Notes: a model not told the origin generated them from the sequence alone. A DNA stretch of 64,000 nt from Streptomyces sp. KL109B (GCF_030766935.1 NZ_JASERL010000004.1:496001-560000); one strand, 5' to 3'. Shown: positions 1 through 8,148, counted from the stretch's first letter. Program-made: numbers and translations.

Positions 1-797
1 TGCGTACCGCGTTCGAGCTGCTCGACGCGGGTCCGGGGCAGCGCGAGATCACCGAGCGCCTGCAGACCGGCGCCGGTGAACTGGCCATTTCCGTGGGCTG
101 GTTGGCCCACGACTCGGGCCGCTTCGACGACGCGCGCTCGCACTACGCGGAGGCCCTGGCCACGGCGCGGATGGCGGGGGACGAGGCGCTGGAGGCGCAC
201 GCGTTCTGCAACACCGCGTTCCTTGCGCGCGACGCGGGGCGCCCCCGCGAAGCGGTACGGGCGGCGCAGGCGGCGACCAGGGTGGCGGCCCGGCTCGGCT
301 CACCGCGGCTGCTGTCGCTGCTCGCGCTGCGGGAGGCGGGCGGCTGGGCGGGGCTCGGCGACCAGTCCTCCTGCGAGCGCTCGCTGGCCCGCGCGCAGGC
401 GCTGTTCGCGCGCGGGGCATCGGACGTGGACCCCGAGTGGATGTCGTTCTACGGCGAGGCCGAGCTGGAGGGCCTTGAGGCGCAGTGCTGGTCGGCGCTC
501 GGTGGCTGGGAGCGGGCGTCGCTGCACGCGCGGCGGGCGGCGGCGCTCCAGGATCCGCACTTCACCCGCAACATGGCGTTGTACACGGCCGAGTTGGCGG
601 ACGATCTGGCGCGGGCGGGGCAGCCGGACGAGTCGGCGTCCGCGGGGGTGCGGGCGCTGAATCTGCTTCAGGACGTGCGGTCTTCGCGGATCGAGGGGAT
701 GTTGGCGACGACTGCGCGTGTGCTGCTGCCGCACCGGCGGGCTCGGGGGGTTTCGGCGTTCTTGGACGCGCATGCGGTGGCGCGGCGCTCGGCGTAG
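1..797 (+). CDS. TPR-repeat protein, 5'-truncated (probable regulator)
   Basis: The frame is open from the window edge (in phase with base 3) to the TAG at 795-797, so only the last 264 residues are visible and the start lies outside. The protein is Ala/Arg/Leu-rich and built of helical hairpins of TPR type, for example around LAHDSGRFDDARSHYAEAL. Such tails are common in large Streptomyces XRE-, SARP- or LuxR-type regulators, which would bind DNA or a partner in the cytoplasm; the DNA-binding part is not in view, so that role is inferred. No membrane segment or signal peptide is present. It is followed by a copy of the intergenic hairpin repeat and by a convergent phosphatase gene. Confidence 0.7.
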   Translation, partial: RTAFELLDAGPGQREITERLQTGAGELAISVGWLAHDSGRFDDARSHYAEALATARMAGDEALEAHAFCNTAFLARDAGRPREAVRAAQAATRVAARLGSPRLLSLLALREAGGWAGLGDQSSCERSLARAQALFARGASDVDPEWMSFYGEAELEGLEAQCWSALGGWERASLHARRAAALQDPHFTRNMALYTAELADDLARAGQPDESASAGVRALNLLQDVRSSRIEGMLATTARVLLPHRRARGVSAFLDAHAVARRSA

Positions 798-813
798 GTG
801 TCTTCCTACGTCG

Positions 814-862
814 CGGGGCGCTGCCCCGGGCCCCGCGCCTCAATCGCCGGCGGGGCTGGATT
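814..862 (+). repeat. Intergenic hairpin repeat, copy 1
   Basis: One of 13 related copies in the window. It starts with a GGGGC/GCCCC hairpin, then a CCCCGCG box, the linker CGCCTCAA, and CGCCGGCGGGGCTTGA-like bases that can pair back to the CCCCGC box. It lies between convergent genes and has the orientation of the upstream TPR gene, so it may end transcription. Confidence 0.8.
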
Positions 863-875
863 GGCCGCAGGGGCT

Positions 876-1472
876 TCAGTGGGTCAGGTGGTCCGTTTCG
901 TTCCAGGACTCCAGGGCCGGTTCGCCGTAGGCCCAGCCGAGGACGGAGAGGGACGTCGGGTTCAGGCGGATGCGGGACGCGAAGTCCAGAGGGAAGCCGA
1001 GCCAGCGCGCACCGATGGAGCGCAGGATGTGGCCGTGGGCGAAGACCAGGACGTCGCGGTCGGCTGAGCGCGCCCAGTCCACGACCTCGTCGGCCCGGGC
1101 CGTGACCTCGGCGATCGTCTCACCCTCCGGCACCCCGTCCCGCCAGATGAACCAGCCGGGGCGCAACTCCTGGATCTGCGCAGGCGTCAGCCCCTCGTAC
1201 GCCCCGTAGTCCCACTCCATGAGGGCGTCCCAGCGCGTGGACCGCTCGCCGAATCCGGCGAGCTCGCACGTCTCACGCGCGCGTACCAGTGGAGAGGTGC
1301 GCACCTCGACTCCGTCGAGCCCGTCGTAGGGGGCCCGGCCGAGCCGCTCGCCGAGGAGTTTCGCGCCGCGCCTGCCCTCTTCCAGGAGCGGAATGTCCGT
1401 CCTCCCGGTGTGCCGTCCCGACAGCGACCACTCGGTCTGTCCGTGCCGGGCCAACAGGATGCGCGGTGCCAT
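876..1472 (-). CDS. Histidine phosphatase family protein
   Basis: A 198-residue cytosolic phosphatase of the phosphoglycerate-mutase-like superfamily. The phosphohistidine motif LARHGQTEW is at residues 7-15, the acidic region is MEWDYGAYEG, and the second catalytic histidine is in VFAHGHILR. Length and motif order fit GpmB/CobC-like broad-specificity phosphatases. The substrate cannot be told from sequence. The ATG at 1472 is the only sensible start because the RHG motif follows almost at once. It is divergent from the PAP2 gene (about 240 bp between starts), so the two share a promoter region. Confidence 0.88.
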   Translation of the reverse strand: MAPRILLARHGQTEWSLSGRHTGRTDIPLLEEGRRGAKLLGERLGRAPYDGLDGVEVRTSPLVRARETCELAGFGERSTRWDALMEWDYGAYEGLTPAQIQELRPGWFIWRDGVPEGETIAEVTARADEVVDWARSADRDVLVFAHGHILRSIGARWLGFPLDFASRIRLNPTSLSVLGWAYGEPALESWNETDHLTH

Positions 1473-1714
1473 GAAGAGGCCTCTTTCGAAACTACGAGCA
1501 ACTACAAGGGGCTACGGGTGAACATGGGGCGATCGGGAAGGATCGCCCCGTCCATCATCGCGCAACCAGCAAGGGAGCCGCCCGCCGGGCAACCCGCAGC
1601 CTGATCGCTGCGTCTACGAGGGTCAGGGCTCGCCCACACAGGGCCCCACATACACCGTAAAATGAGGCCGTGGCCAGTGGCCGCCGCACGAGGGAACAGG
1701 GGGGAGCGGCCCGC

Positions 1715-2644
1715 ATGTCGCAGACCGACGAGGCACCGCGCACGGAAGCGATACCCGGTGCCGGGCTCCGCTGGTGGACGGAGCTGCCGCTGATCCTCCT
1801 CGTGTACGGGGCGTACACGGCGGGCCGGCTGCTCGCCCGCGGCGACGTGAGCCAGGCCGTCGACCACGGTCTCGCGATACTCCGGGCGGAGAAAGCGGTC
1901 GGCCTCAACCTGGAGCACCCCCTCAACCGGCTGTTCACCCGCGAACCGTGGCTCGGCGTCCCCGCCGACTTCTGGTACGCCTCGTTCCACTATCTGGTCA
2001 CGCCGATCGTCCTCGTCTGGCTGTTCCGCCGCCGCGCCGAGATCTACCGCACGGCCCGCACCTGGCTGATGACCTCGACGATGATCGGCCTCATCGGCTT
2101 CATCCTGGTGCCCACCTGCCCGCCCCGGCTGCTCGCCGCGGGCCACGGCTTCGTCGACACGATGGCGTACTACAGCTCGTACGGCTGGTGGGGCGGCGCG
2201 GCCAGCGCCCCCAAGGGCATGGGCGGGCTGACCAACCAGTACGCGGCGATGCCCAGCCTGCACGTCGGCTGGGCGCTGTGGTGCGGGGTCATGCTGTGGC
2301 GGCACGGCCGATCCCCGCTCCTGAAGGCGGTGGGCATCGCGTATCCGTTGCTCACGACCGTCATCGTGATGGGCACGGCCAACCACTACTTCTTCGACGC
2401 GCTCGCCGGGGTCGCGGCGATGGCCGCGGGCCTGCTCCTGACGAAGCCGGTGCGGATCGCGGCGGCCCGCGTACGGGAGTGGGCGCACGGGCTGGTCGCG
2501 GGCACGCCGGTCGCCCCGTCGGCCACTCCTGGCCCGATTGTCAGTGGAGAGTGCCAGACTGCCTCGGGTGAGCGAATTCCCCGACAGCGCAAGGCAGCCA
2601 CGTCGCACGACAGCGGCGACGGGGCTGCGGCACCGGCTCGCTGA
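1715..2644 (+). CDS. PAP2-type membrane phosphatase / phosphotransferase
   Basis: A 309-residue polytopic protein with about six membrane segments. The PAP2_3-type motifs are MPSLHVGWALW (PSxH) and ANHYFFDALAG (H...D), the catalytic histidines of the inositol-phosphorylceramide-synthase-like branch. It probably acts on lipid-linked phosphates at the outer face of the membrane; the exact substrate is unknown. I chose the ATG at 1715, preceded by AGGGGGGAG with good spacing, over the in-frame GTG at 1670. A TAAAAT hexamer at about 1660 may be its -10 box. The C-terminal 25-30 residues look non-conserved and overlap the next gene and its promoter. Confidence 0.8.
   Translation: MSQTDEAPRTEAIPGAGLRWWTELPLILLVYGAYTAGRLLARGDVSQAVDHGLAILRAEKAVGLNLEHPLNRLFTREPWLGVPADFWYASFHYLVTPIVLVWLFRRRAEIYRTARTWLMTSTMIGLIGFILVPTCPPRLLAAGHGFVDTMAYYSSYGWWGGAASAPKGMGGLTNQYAAMPSLHVGWALWCGVMLWRHGRSPLLKAVGIAYPLLTTVIVMGTANHYFFDALAGVAAMAAGLLLTKPVRIAAARVREWAHGLVAGTPVAPSATPGPIVSGECQTASGERIPRQRKAATSHDSGDGAAAPAR
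2538..2560 (+). promoter_or_regulatory. PafBC/RecA-NDp-like DNA-damage promoter
   Basis: TTGTCAGTG (2538-2546), then 8 bases, then CAGACT (2555-2560). The published RecA-independent damage promoter of actinobacteria is TTGTCRGTG-N8-TAnnnT, so only the first base of the -10 box differs. The expected transcription start is about 7 bases downstream, at or next to the GTG at 2568, which gives a leaderless mRNA for the nuclease gene. Confidence 0.65.
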
Positions 2645-3725
2645 ACTGCGCGGCCCGGACCATCCGCCGCGTCCGCTGGACGCCCGCGCCCTCGCGGCGC
2701 TGGCGGCGAATCCGGGCTGTCGAAGGCGGGCGCTCCTGGACGGCGCGGGCGTCGACAAGGCGCGTATAGCCGATGCGTTGGGGGCACCGTCCTCGTTCGG
2801 CCAGTCCCAGTTCGCCCTGGCGCGCGGCAATGTGTTCGAGGCGCGGGTGAAGGCGGACGGCGGGGCGGAGCTGCTGAAGCTGGTGCACGCGTGCGTGGAT
2901 TCGTCCGCCGCCGAGCCGACCCCCGATCTCGTACGGGCCCCGGACCTGTCCGCGATCGGGCCCGAGGGGCGCACGGCGCGTACCGCGCTGGCCCTGCGGG
3001 AGGCCGTCGAATCGCCGGGCACCTGGACGTTCCTCGACCACCCGATGCTGTCGCTCGACGTGGCGGGCAGCCCGGCGTTCCTGGAGCCGGACGCGGTGGT
3101 GGTGCATCCGGACGGCAGCTGGACGGTCGTCGAGATCAAGTCGTTCCCGATGATCGACGGCGCGGCGGATGCGTCGAAGGTGGGCGCGGCGGCCCGCCAG
3201 TCGGCGGTGTACGTGCTGGCCCTGGAGGAGGTCGCGGCTCGGCTGCCGGAGGCGGAGGTGCTGGTCCGCGACCGGATCGTGCTCGTCTGCCCCAAGGACT
3301 TCTCGAACCTTCCGGCGGCTTCGGCCGTCGACGTGCGCAAGCAACGGGCGGTGACGCAGCGTCAGCTGGCGCGGCTGACGCGGGTGGAGGACATCGCGGA
3401 GGCGCTGCCGCCGGGCACCGTCTTCGACCCCGACCTGCCGCAGGCCGAGCTGACGGCGGCCGTCGAGGCGGTTCCGGCGACGTACGCGCCGGAGTGCCTG
3501 GCCGCGTGCGAGCTGGCGTTCCACTGCCGTGAGCGGGCGCGGGACGGGGGTGCGGTGACGGCGCTCGGGCGGCCGTTGCGGGCCGAGTTGGGGTCGCTGA
3601 CCACGGTGGATGCGGTGCTCGCTGCCGCGCGGGGTGAGGTGGGTGATGCGGCGGATCCCACGGTTGCGGCGCTGCGGCGTGCGGCGGTACTCAGGGCGGA
3701 GGCGTTGGGCGGTGCGCGGTGTTGA
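2568..3725 (+). CDS. Cas4/RecB-like PD-(D/E)XK nuclease with Fe-S cysteines
   Basis: A 385-residue protein (from GTG 2568) with the full motif set of Fe-S RecB/Cas4/Dna2-type nucleases: first Cys in NPGCRRRALL (Cys51), GNVFEARV (motif I region), Asp175 in LEPDAVVV, Glu189-x-Lys191 in VVEIKSF, QxxxY at 211-215 (QSAVY), and a C-terminal cluster CLAACELAFHC (Cys310, 314, 320). The four cysteines would hold a 4Fe-4S cluster; the spacing is CxxxC-x5-C rather than the more usual CxxC-x5-C. It likely cuts single-stranded DNA ends. The start is chosen from the damage-type promoter just upstream, since no ribosome site precedes any candidate start; an alternative is GTG 2544. It is first in a cassette with a helicase two genes downstream. 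Confidence 0.8.
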   Translation: MSEFPDSARQPRRTTAATGLRHRLAELRGPDHPPRPLDARALAALAANPGCRRRALLDGAGVDKARIADALGAPSSFGQSQFALARGNVFEARVKADGGAELLKLVHACVDSSAAEPTPDLVRAPDLSAIGPEGRTARTALALREAVESPGTWTFLDHPMLSLDVAGSPAFLEPDAVVVHPDGSWTVVEIKSFPMIDGAADASKVGAAARQSAVYVLALEEVAARLPEAEVLVRDRIVLVCPKDFSNLPAASAVDVRKQRAVTQRQLARLTRVEDIAEALPPGTVFDPDLPQAELTAAVEAVPATYAPECLAACELAFHCRERARDGGAVTALGRPLRAELGSLTTVDAVLAAARGEVGDAADPTVAALRRAAVLRAEALGGARC

Positions 3726-3745
3726 CCTGGTCCGTGCCCACGCCA

Positions 3746-3794
3746 CGGGGCTCCGCCCCGGACCCCGCTGCTCAAGCGCCGCAGGGGCTTGAGT
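3746..3794 (+). repeat. Intergenic hairpin repeat, copy 2
   Basis: The same family as copy 1, in the sense orientation directly after the nuclease gene. It separates that gene from the other two genes of the cassette, so it could weaken read-through and set the ratio of nuclease to helicase. Confidence 0.8.
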
Positions 3795-3882
3795 TGCCCG
3801 GCACTGTTCGGTGCAGGGCACACGGGCGGGTGGGAGGGAATACGTCGCCGCGGAGCGGCGGAGAACGTGAGGAGAAGTGCCG

Positions 3883-5484
3883 GTGAGCCTGATCGACCAC
3901 CTGGCCCGCCTTGAGGCCACCGCAACAGGCCGGGCCCAGCCCAGCGCAACCGTCCGACACCGCCACATCTCGCAGCGCCCCCTCGTCCTCGTCCCGCTCA
4001 CCACGGCAGGCGAGACCGGCGCCCCGCTCGGCGCGCTCGTCGGTACCGAGCGCACCTCGCCGCGCCTCCTGGTCGTCCCCCAGCCCCGCGACCGCGACCT
4101 CCGCTTCGCCTTCCTGACCCGCCTCGCCGACGAGATCCTCCCGTACATCGACACGTACGCCACCGACGTGGAAGCGGCCGAGCGCAGCGAGGTCGACGCG
4201 GAGACCGGCAAGAAGGTCAAGGTTGAGGTCGAACTGTGCGCGGACGCCCCGCAGTTGATCGTGCCGAGCCGCTCCGGCATCGAGTTCGTGCGCCTCCTCG
4301 GCCGCTCGATGCGCTTTCGCCGCACGGCCGAGCAGGACCCCGAGACGCCGTACCCCGCTCCCCCGCACGTCCCCCTCCTCGGTCGCTGGTTCACGCACTT
4401 CGGGGAGCGCGCCCGCGTCCCCGGCTCGGCGCTCCTCCTCGCGATGACGGACCTGCTCTCCCGGCACTGGGCGACGGGCCAGTCGAGCCTGGAGGACCAG
4501 CACTTGGCGGCGCTGCTCGCCTGGATCGAGGCCCCGGAGGGCACGTCCGGCGCCGACGCGGCACGCCGCGCCGAACTGGACCGCGACGCGCACGGCCAAC
4601 TGCTGTGCCCACCGGCGGGCCCCGCCACCGACCCGGCCTTCGACAACAAGCTGCTCGCGCCCGCGATCGAGCGCTACGACAAGGCCCGCACGCGCCACGC
4701 GGCCGCGGAGGACGCCATCGAGTCCGAGGCCCGCCTCGCCGAACTGACCGCCGCCGAGCGGGAGATCCACGCCCTGGTCGAGTCCCGCACCCGCCCCACC
4801 TGGGACGCGGTGTGGCGCGGCCTCGACCAGCTGTGCACGCTCCCGGAGGGCGGATACGCGGCGGAGCGCTGGACCCGCGACCGCTGGTCGTTCACCGGCC
4901 ACCGCGACCGGGTGGCGGCGGGCGAACCCCCGCAGCCGCGCCGCGACGACGCGGTGACGGCGGCGAACAAGCTGGCCACGCGCGAGCGCGAGCAGGCCCG
5001 TCTGGACGCGCAGCAGGCGCTCGACGACCCGCTGGTGATGGCGGGCCGCCGCCTGGCCGGGGAGGCGTTCGCCGGGGAGGTGACCGAGGTGGTCCCGGCG
5101 TACAACGACAAGAAGCGCCCCCGCCCGCTCGTCACGCTCCACACGGACGACGGACCACGCCTCGGCGCGGGCGTGAAGGTCTACCGCACCCTCGAAGGCA
5201 AGCCGCAGACGGCCGAGTTCGTGGAGTACGAGGACGGGGCCGGAGGCGAGGGCGAGGGCACGTCGGTCGTCCTGCGCATCCTCGACAAGATGGGCCGCGG
5301 CAAGGAGCCGGCCGAGGGCTCGCTGCCAGAGAAGGGCGACCGGGTGTGCTGGACGCTGTTCGAGCACGAGCAGCGCGGCGGCCCCAAACTGCCGGACCCC
5401 GAGGAGACCCCGTGGACGCACGGCGGCCCGCCGAGAACGGACGCGGAAGCCCCCGACGCCGTAACGAAGGAGGACCTCCTGTGA
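3883..5484 (+). CDS. Unknown protein between nuclease and helicase
   Basis: A 533-residue soluble protein with no family I can name. Residues 1-150 are beta/alpha mixed and contain an Arg/Pro-rich patch. The middle (about 250-400) is charged and helical, with coiled-coil-like stretches such as ERYDKARTRHAAAEDAI. The C-terminal 130 residues contain beta-strand runs (LVTLHTDDGPRLGAGVKVY, then RGKEPAEGSLPEKGDRVCW) that could form an OB- or SH3-like barrel; that is inference. The start is GTG 3883, because GGAG at 3871-3874 lies at the right distance; GTG 3877 is too close to it. Its stop overlaps the helicase start by four bases (GTGA), so the two are translationally coupled and probably act together. 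Confidence 0.7.
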   Translation: MSLIDHLARLEATATGRAQPSATVRHRHISQRPLVLVPLTTAGETGAPLGALVGTERTSPRLLVVPQPRDRDLRFAFLTRLADEILPYIDTYATDVEAAERSEVDAETGKKVKVEVELCADAPQLIVPSRSGIEFVRLLGRSMRFRRTAEQDPETPYPAPPHVPLLGRWFTHFGERARVPGSALLLAMTDLLSRHWATGQSSLEDQHLAALLAWIEAPEGTSGADAARRAELDRDAHGQLLCPPAGPATDPAFDNKLLAPAIERYDKARTRHAAAEDAIESEARLAELTAAEREIHALVESRTRPTWDAVWRGLDQLCTLPEGGYAAERWTRDRWSFTGHRDRVAAGEPPQPRRDDAVTAANKLATREREQARLDAQQALDDPLVMAGRRLAGEAFAGEVTEVVPAYNDKKRPRPLVTLHTDDGPRLGAGVKVYRTLEGKPQTAEFVEYEDGAGGEGEGTSVVLRILDKMGRGKEPAEGSLPEKGDRVCWTLFEHEQRGGPKLPDPEETPWTHGGPPRTDAEAPDAVTKEDLL

Positions 5485-6836
5485 CCACGCTCGCGACCGA
5501 GACCGGGACCGCCGGGCTCACCCCCTCCGAAGCCGCCGGCCAGGCCACCGCCGCGATCCTCCACGACACCCTGCACGGCACCGCGCGCGGCGTCGTCGTG
5601 GACTCGCCGCCCGGCGCCGGAAAGTCGACCCTCGTGGTGCGCGCCGCACTCGAACTGGCCGACGCGGGCCGCCCGTTGATGATCGTGGCGCAGACGAACG
5701 CACAGGTCGACGACCTCGTCCTGCGCCTGCACGCCAAGAACCCGCAGCTCGCCGTCGGGCGTCTGCACAGCAGCGACCCGGACGCGTACGAGAAGGCGCT
5801 GGAGGACCTGCCGAACGTACGCCTGTCGACAAAGGTCGGCGACCTCTCCCCGCTCCCGGTCGTCGTGTCCACGGCGGCGAAGTGGGCGCACGTCAAGGAC
5901 GTCGACCCGTGGCCGCACGCGATCGTCGACGAGGCGTACCAGATGCGCTCGGACGCGCTGCTCGCGGTGGCGGGGCTCTTCGAACGGGCGCTGTTCGTGG
6001 GCGATCCGGGCCAGTTGGACCCGTTCTCGATCGTCGGCGCGGAGCAGTGGGCGGGCCTGTCCTACGACCCCTCGGCCTCGGCGGTGTCGACGCTCCTCGC
6101 CCACAACCCGGACCTCCCGCAGCACCGCCTCCCGGTCTCCTGGCGCCTGCCCGCGTCGGCGGCGCCGCTCGTCTCCGACGCCTTCTACCCGTACACGCCG
6201 TTCCGCAGCGGCACGGACGAGGGCGACCGGGAGCTGAACTTCACGGTGGCGTCGGACGGTTCGGCCCCCGACCGGGTCCTCGACGAGGCGGCGGCCTCCG
6301 GCTGGGGCCTGCTCGAACTCCCCGCCGCGCACACTCCCCGTACGGACCCTGAAGCGGTACGGGCCGTGGCCGCGGTCGTACGACGCCTGCTCGACCGCGA
6401 AGGGGTCACGCGCTCGGAATCCGGCGAGGGCGCCCTGACGGCCGACCGGATCTGCGTCGGCACCGCGCACCGCGACCAGGCGGCGGCGGTCCGTGCGGCC
6501 CTGGCCGACCTCGACGTCCACGACGTCACCGTCGACACGGCGAACCGCCTCCAGGGCCGCGAGTTCGACGTCACCGTCGTCCTGCACCCGCTGTCCGGCC
6601 GCCCGGACGCGACGGCGTTCCACTTGGAGACGGGCCGCCTGTGCGTGCTTGCCTCCCGGCACCGGCACGCGTGCGTGGTGGTGTGCCGCGAGGGCGTCAC
6701 CGAGCTCCTCGACGAACACCCGTCGGCGGACCCGGTGCAACTCGGCGTCACGGTGAAGTTCCCGGACGGCTGGGAGGCGAACCACTCCGTGCTGTCCCGG
6801 CTGGCGAACCACCGGGTCCGCTCCCCATCGCCCTAA
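5481..6836 (+). CDS. SF1 (Upf1/Dna2-like) DNA helicase / AAA ATPase
   Basis: A 451-residue ATPase. Motif I DSPPGAGKST (41-50), motif II IVDEAYQM (Asp150, Glu151), motif III VGDPGQLDPF (about 173-182), SWRLP (220-224), motif V TANRLQGREFDVTVV (353-367) and a motif VI-like CVLASRHRH (388-396) occur in the order of superfamily 1 helicases. DEAY and GDPGQL resemble the Upf1/Dna2/SMUBP-2 branch more than UvrD. It is short, with no accessory DNA-binding domain, which a partner could supply. GTG 5481 is preceded by GAAGGAGGA and overlaps the upstream stop (GTGA). With the Fe-S nuclease upstream it has the parts of a Dna2-type end-processing enzyme. Confidence 0.8.
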   Translation: MTTLATETGTAGLTPSEAAGQATAAILHDTLHGTARGVVVDSPPGAGKSTLVVRAALELADAGRPLMIVAQTNAQVDDLVLRLHAKNPQLAVGRLHSSDPDAYEKALEDLPNVRLSTKVGDLSPLPVVVSTAAKWAHVKDVDPWPHAIVDEAYQMRSDALLAVAGLFERALFVGDPGQLDPFSIVGAEQWAGLSYDPSASAVSTLLAHNPDLPQHRLPVSWRLPASAAPLVSDAFYPYTPFRSGTDEGDRELNFTVASDGSAPDRVLDEAAASGWGLLELPAAHTPRTDPEAVRAVAAVVRRLLDREGVTRSESGEGALTADRICVGTAHRDQAAAVRAALADLDVHDVTVDTANRLQGREFDVTVVLHPLSGRPDATAFHLETGRLCVLASRHRHACVVVCREGVTELLDEHPSADPVQLGVTVKFPDGWEANHSVLSRLANHRVRSPSP

Positions 6837-6850
6837 CGTGGTTGCGGCCT

Positions 6851-6900
6851 CGGGGCTCCGCCCCGGACCCCGCGCCTCAAACGCCGGCGGGGCTTGATTT
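6851..6900 (+). repeat. Intergenic hairpin repeat, copy 3
   Basis: A sense-oriented copy of the family, 15 bases after the helicase stop; probably the end of the cassette transcript. Confidence 0.8.
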
Positions 6901-6983
6901 GCCCCGATCAAGCCCCTGCGGCGGCAGCGCCCCCTTGCGGCCCGACGGACAATGGAAGGTACCCGGCAAAAGGAGACCGCACC

Positions 6984-7340
6984 ATGGCGGAGCCCGACCG
7001 CACACCCCAGCCCCAACCCCGGCTACGACCCGCCCCGCTGATCTTCGAACCCGCGGACGCCGCCGCCGACCCGGAGCACTTCTTCGACCTGGAGTCCATC
7101 GAGGACCCCCGCGAACTGCTCACCCGCGCCACGGAACTGACCCACGCCTTCCGCGCCGCCGCGGACCGCTCCATGGAGTTCCAGGCCGTCGCCGCGGCCC
7201 AGCTCGCCGACCCGCGCCGCTTCGACCGGCTCACCACTGCGGACATCGCGCAGCGCGCGGACTGGACCGAGGACTACGCGAAGAAGATGGTCGAGTTCGG
7301 CCGCGATCTGCTGCGGGGGACGGCGGAACAGACCACGTAG
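6984..7340 (+). CDS. Small hypothetical protein
   Basis: A 118-residue acidic soluble protein with no domain I recognise. A proline-rich N-terminus (PQPQPRLRPAPLIFEP) is followed by a helical region (ELLTRATELTHAFRAAADRS) and a C-terminal part, LTTADIAQRADWTEDYAKKM, that could be a small helix-turn-helix-like or protein-binding module. The start ATG 6984 has AAAGGAGA at a good distance. There is no signal peptide or membrane segment. It stands alone between the helicase gene and the Prim-Pol-like gene. Confidence 0.65.
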   Translation: MAEPDRTPQPQPRLRPAPLIFEPADAAADPEHFFDLESIEDPRELLTRATELTHAFRAAADRSMEFQAVAAAQLADPRRFDRLTTADIAQRADWTEDYAKKMVEFGRDLLRGTAEQTT

Positions 7341-7405
7341 CGGGGGCGGCCGGGAGGTGCCGGACGGGGGCCGGAAGGGGGCCCGGCACGGCGCCGTAAT
7401 GATCA

Positions 7406-7420
7406 TTTGGCATATGCCAG
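7406..7420. promoter_or_regulatory. Palindrome TTTGGCATATGCCAG, copy 1
   Basis: Contains the perfect 12-base palindrome TGGCATATGCCA (7408-7419). The same 15 bases occur at 19736-19750. It lies 90 bp upstream of the Prim-Pol-like gene. A dimeric regulator site is likely, but I do not know the protein. Confidence 0.5.
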
Positions 7421-7509
7421 CGGGCAAGATACTCCACCCCGCCCTCTCCTGTCCCGATTTCCCGCAACCCTTTGGAATCGCCCCCTCACACCCTGTAGAT
7501 GTATGAGGC

Positions 7510-8148
7510 ATGAGCACCGCGCCTCCGTACTCCCCCCACGCCCCGTCGGCACCGACCCCCGTCGTGCACGACCGATTCGACATCTGCGACGTCACCCCCG
7601 AAGGCGCCTCCTGGCTGGCCTCCGCCGGGGCGTATCCGCGTTCCACGATCGCGCACTGGGAGGCGAGGCCCACGGCCCCCGTCGTCCTCCCCTGCGGCTC
7701 CGTCTTCGACGTGGTGAACGTGCCCGCGATCTTCGGCCGTCGGATGTTAGACCGGCTCTGGGCCGAGGGCCCCGGCTCGGGCCCCGTCGCCACGCACCGC
7801 GGCCGCATGCTCCTGTTCACCGCGCCCGGCACCGCGCAGCGGCTGCCGTCGCTGCTGCGCTGGGAGGAGTGGGGCCCCAGCGTGCCGCCGCTGCTGTTCC
7901 ACGGCTCCGGCGACGCGGTCACCGTGCCCGCGCCCACGTCCCGCGGCGGCCTCCGCCCCGACCAGCGCCGTGAGTCCCGCTGGGTGGTCGCCCCCGACAC
8001 CCGTCACCCCTGGCTCCCGGGTCCCGAGGTCATGCGGTGGGCCTGTGTCCGGGCGGCCCGGGCGAGTGCGCAGGCCGCGGTGCGGATTTCGATTTTTCCT
8101 GCCGCCGATCCGGGTGCTAATGTCTACGACGTCGACCGGCGCCATTAG
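7510..8148 (+). CDS. Bifunctional primase/polymerase (Prim-Pol)-like protein
   Basis: A 212-residue protein that resembles the small Prim-Pol (archaeo-eukaryotic primase) N-terminal-domain proteins of Streptomyces: an N-terminal GASWLASAGAYPRSTIAHWE region, a core PCGSVFDVVNVPAIFG, then GRMLLFTAPG and LPPGS-like loops (PLLFHGSGDAVTVPAP). I cannot see a clear pair of catalytic Asp residues, so enzymatic activity is doubtful. Codon 80 is TTA (7747-7749), which makes translation depend on the bldA tRNA. The stop codon TAG (8146-8148) lies inside the tRNA-Lys gene that starts at 8139, so the last four codons are tRNA acceptor-stem sequence. ATG 7510 is the first start of the frame. Confidence 0.6.
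   Translation: MSTAPPYSPHAPSAPTPVVHDRFDICDVTPEGASWLASAGAYPRSTIAHWEARPTAPVVLPCGSVFDVVNVPAIFGRRMLDRLWAEGPGSGPVATHRGRMLLFTAPGTAQRLPSLLRWEEWGPSVPPLLFHGSGDAVTVPAPTSRGGLRPDQRRESRWVVAPDTRHPWLPGPEVMRWACVRAARASAQAAVRISIFPAADPGANVYDVDRRH

Noticed and set aside
1502..3340. Long minus-strand open frame
   Set aside because: Antisense to the PAP2 and nuclease genes, Arg/Ser-rich, no motifs; a GC-bias shadow.
2541..4649. Long minus-strand open frame
   Set aside because: Antisense to the nuclease and middle cassette genes with low-complexity Arg-rich translation.
4236..5480. N-terminal extension of the helicase
   Set aside because: It is the middle cassette gene read in another frame; the ribosome site and GTGA overlap place the start at 5481.
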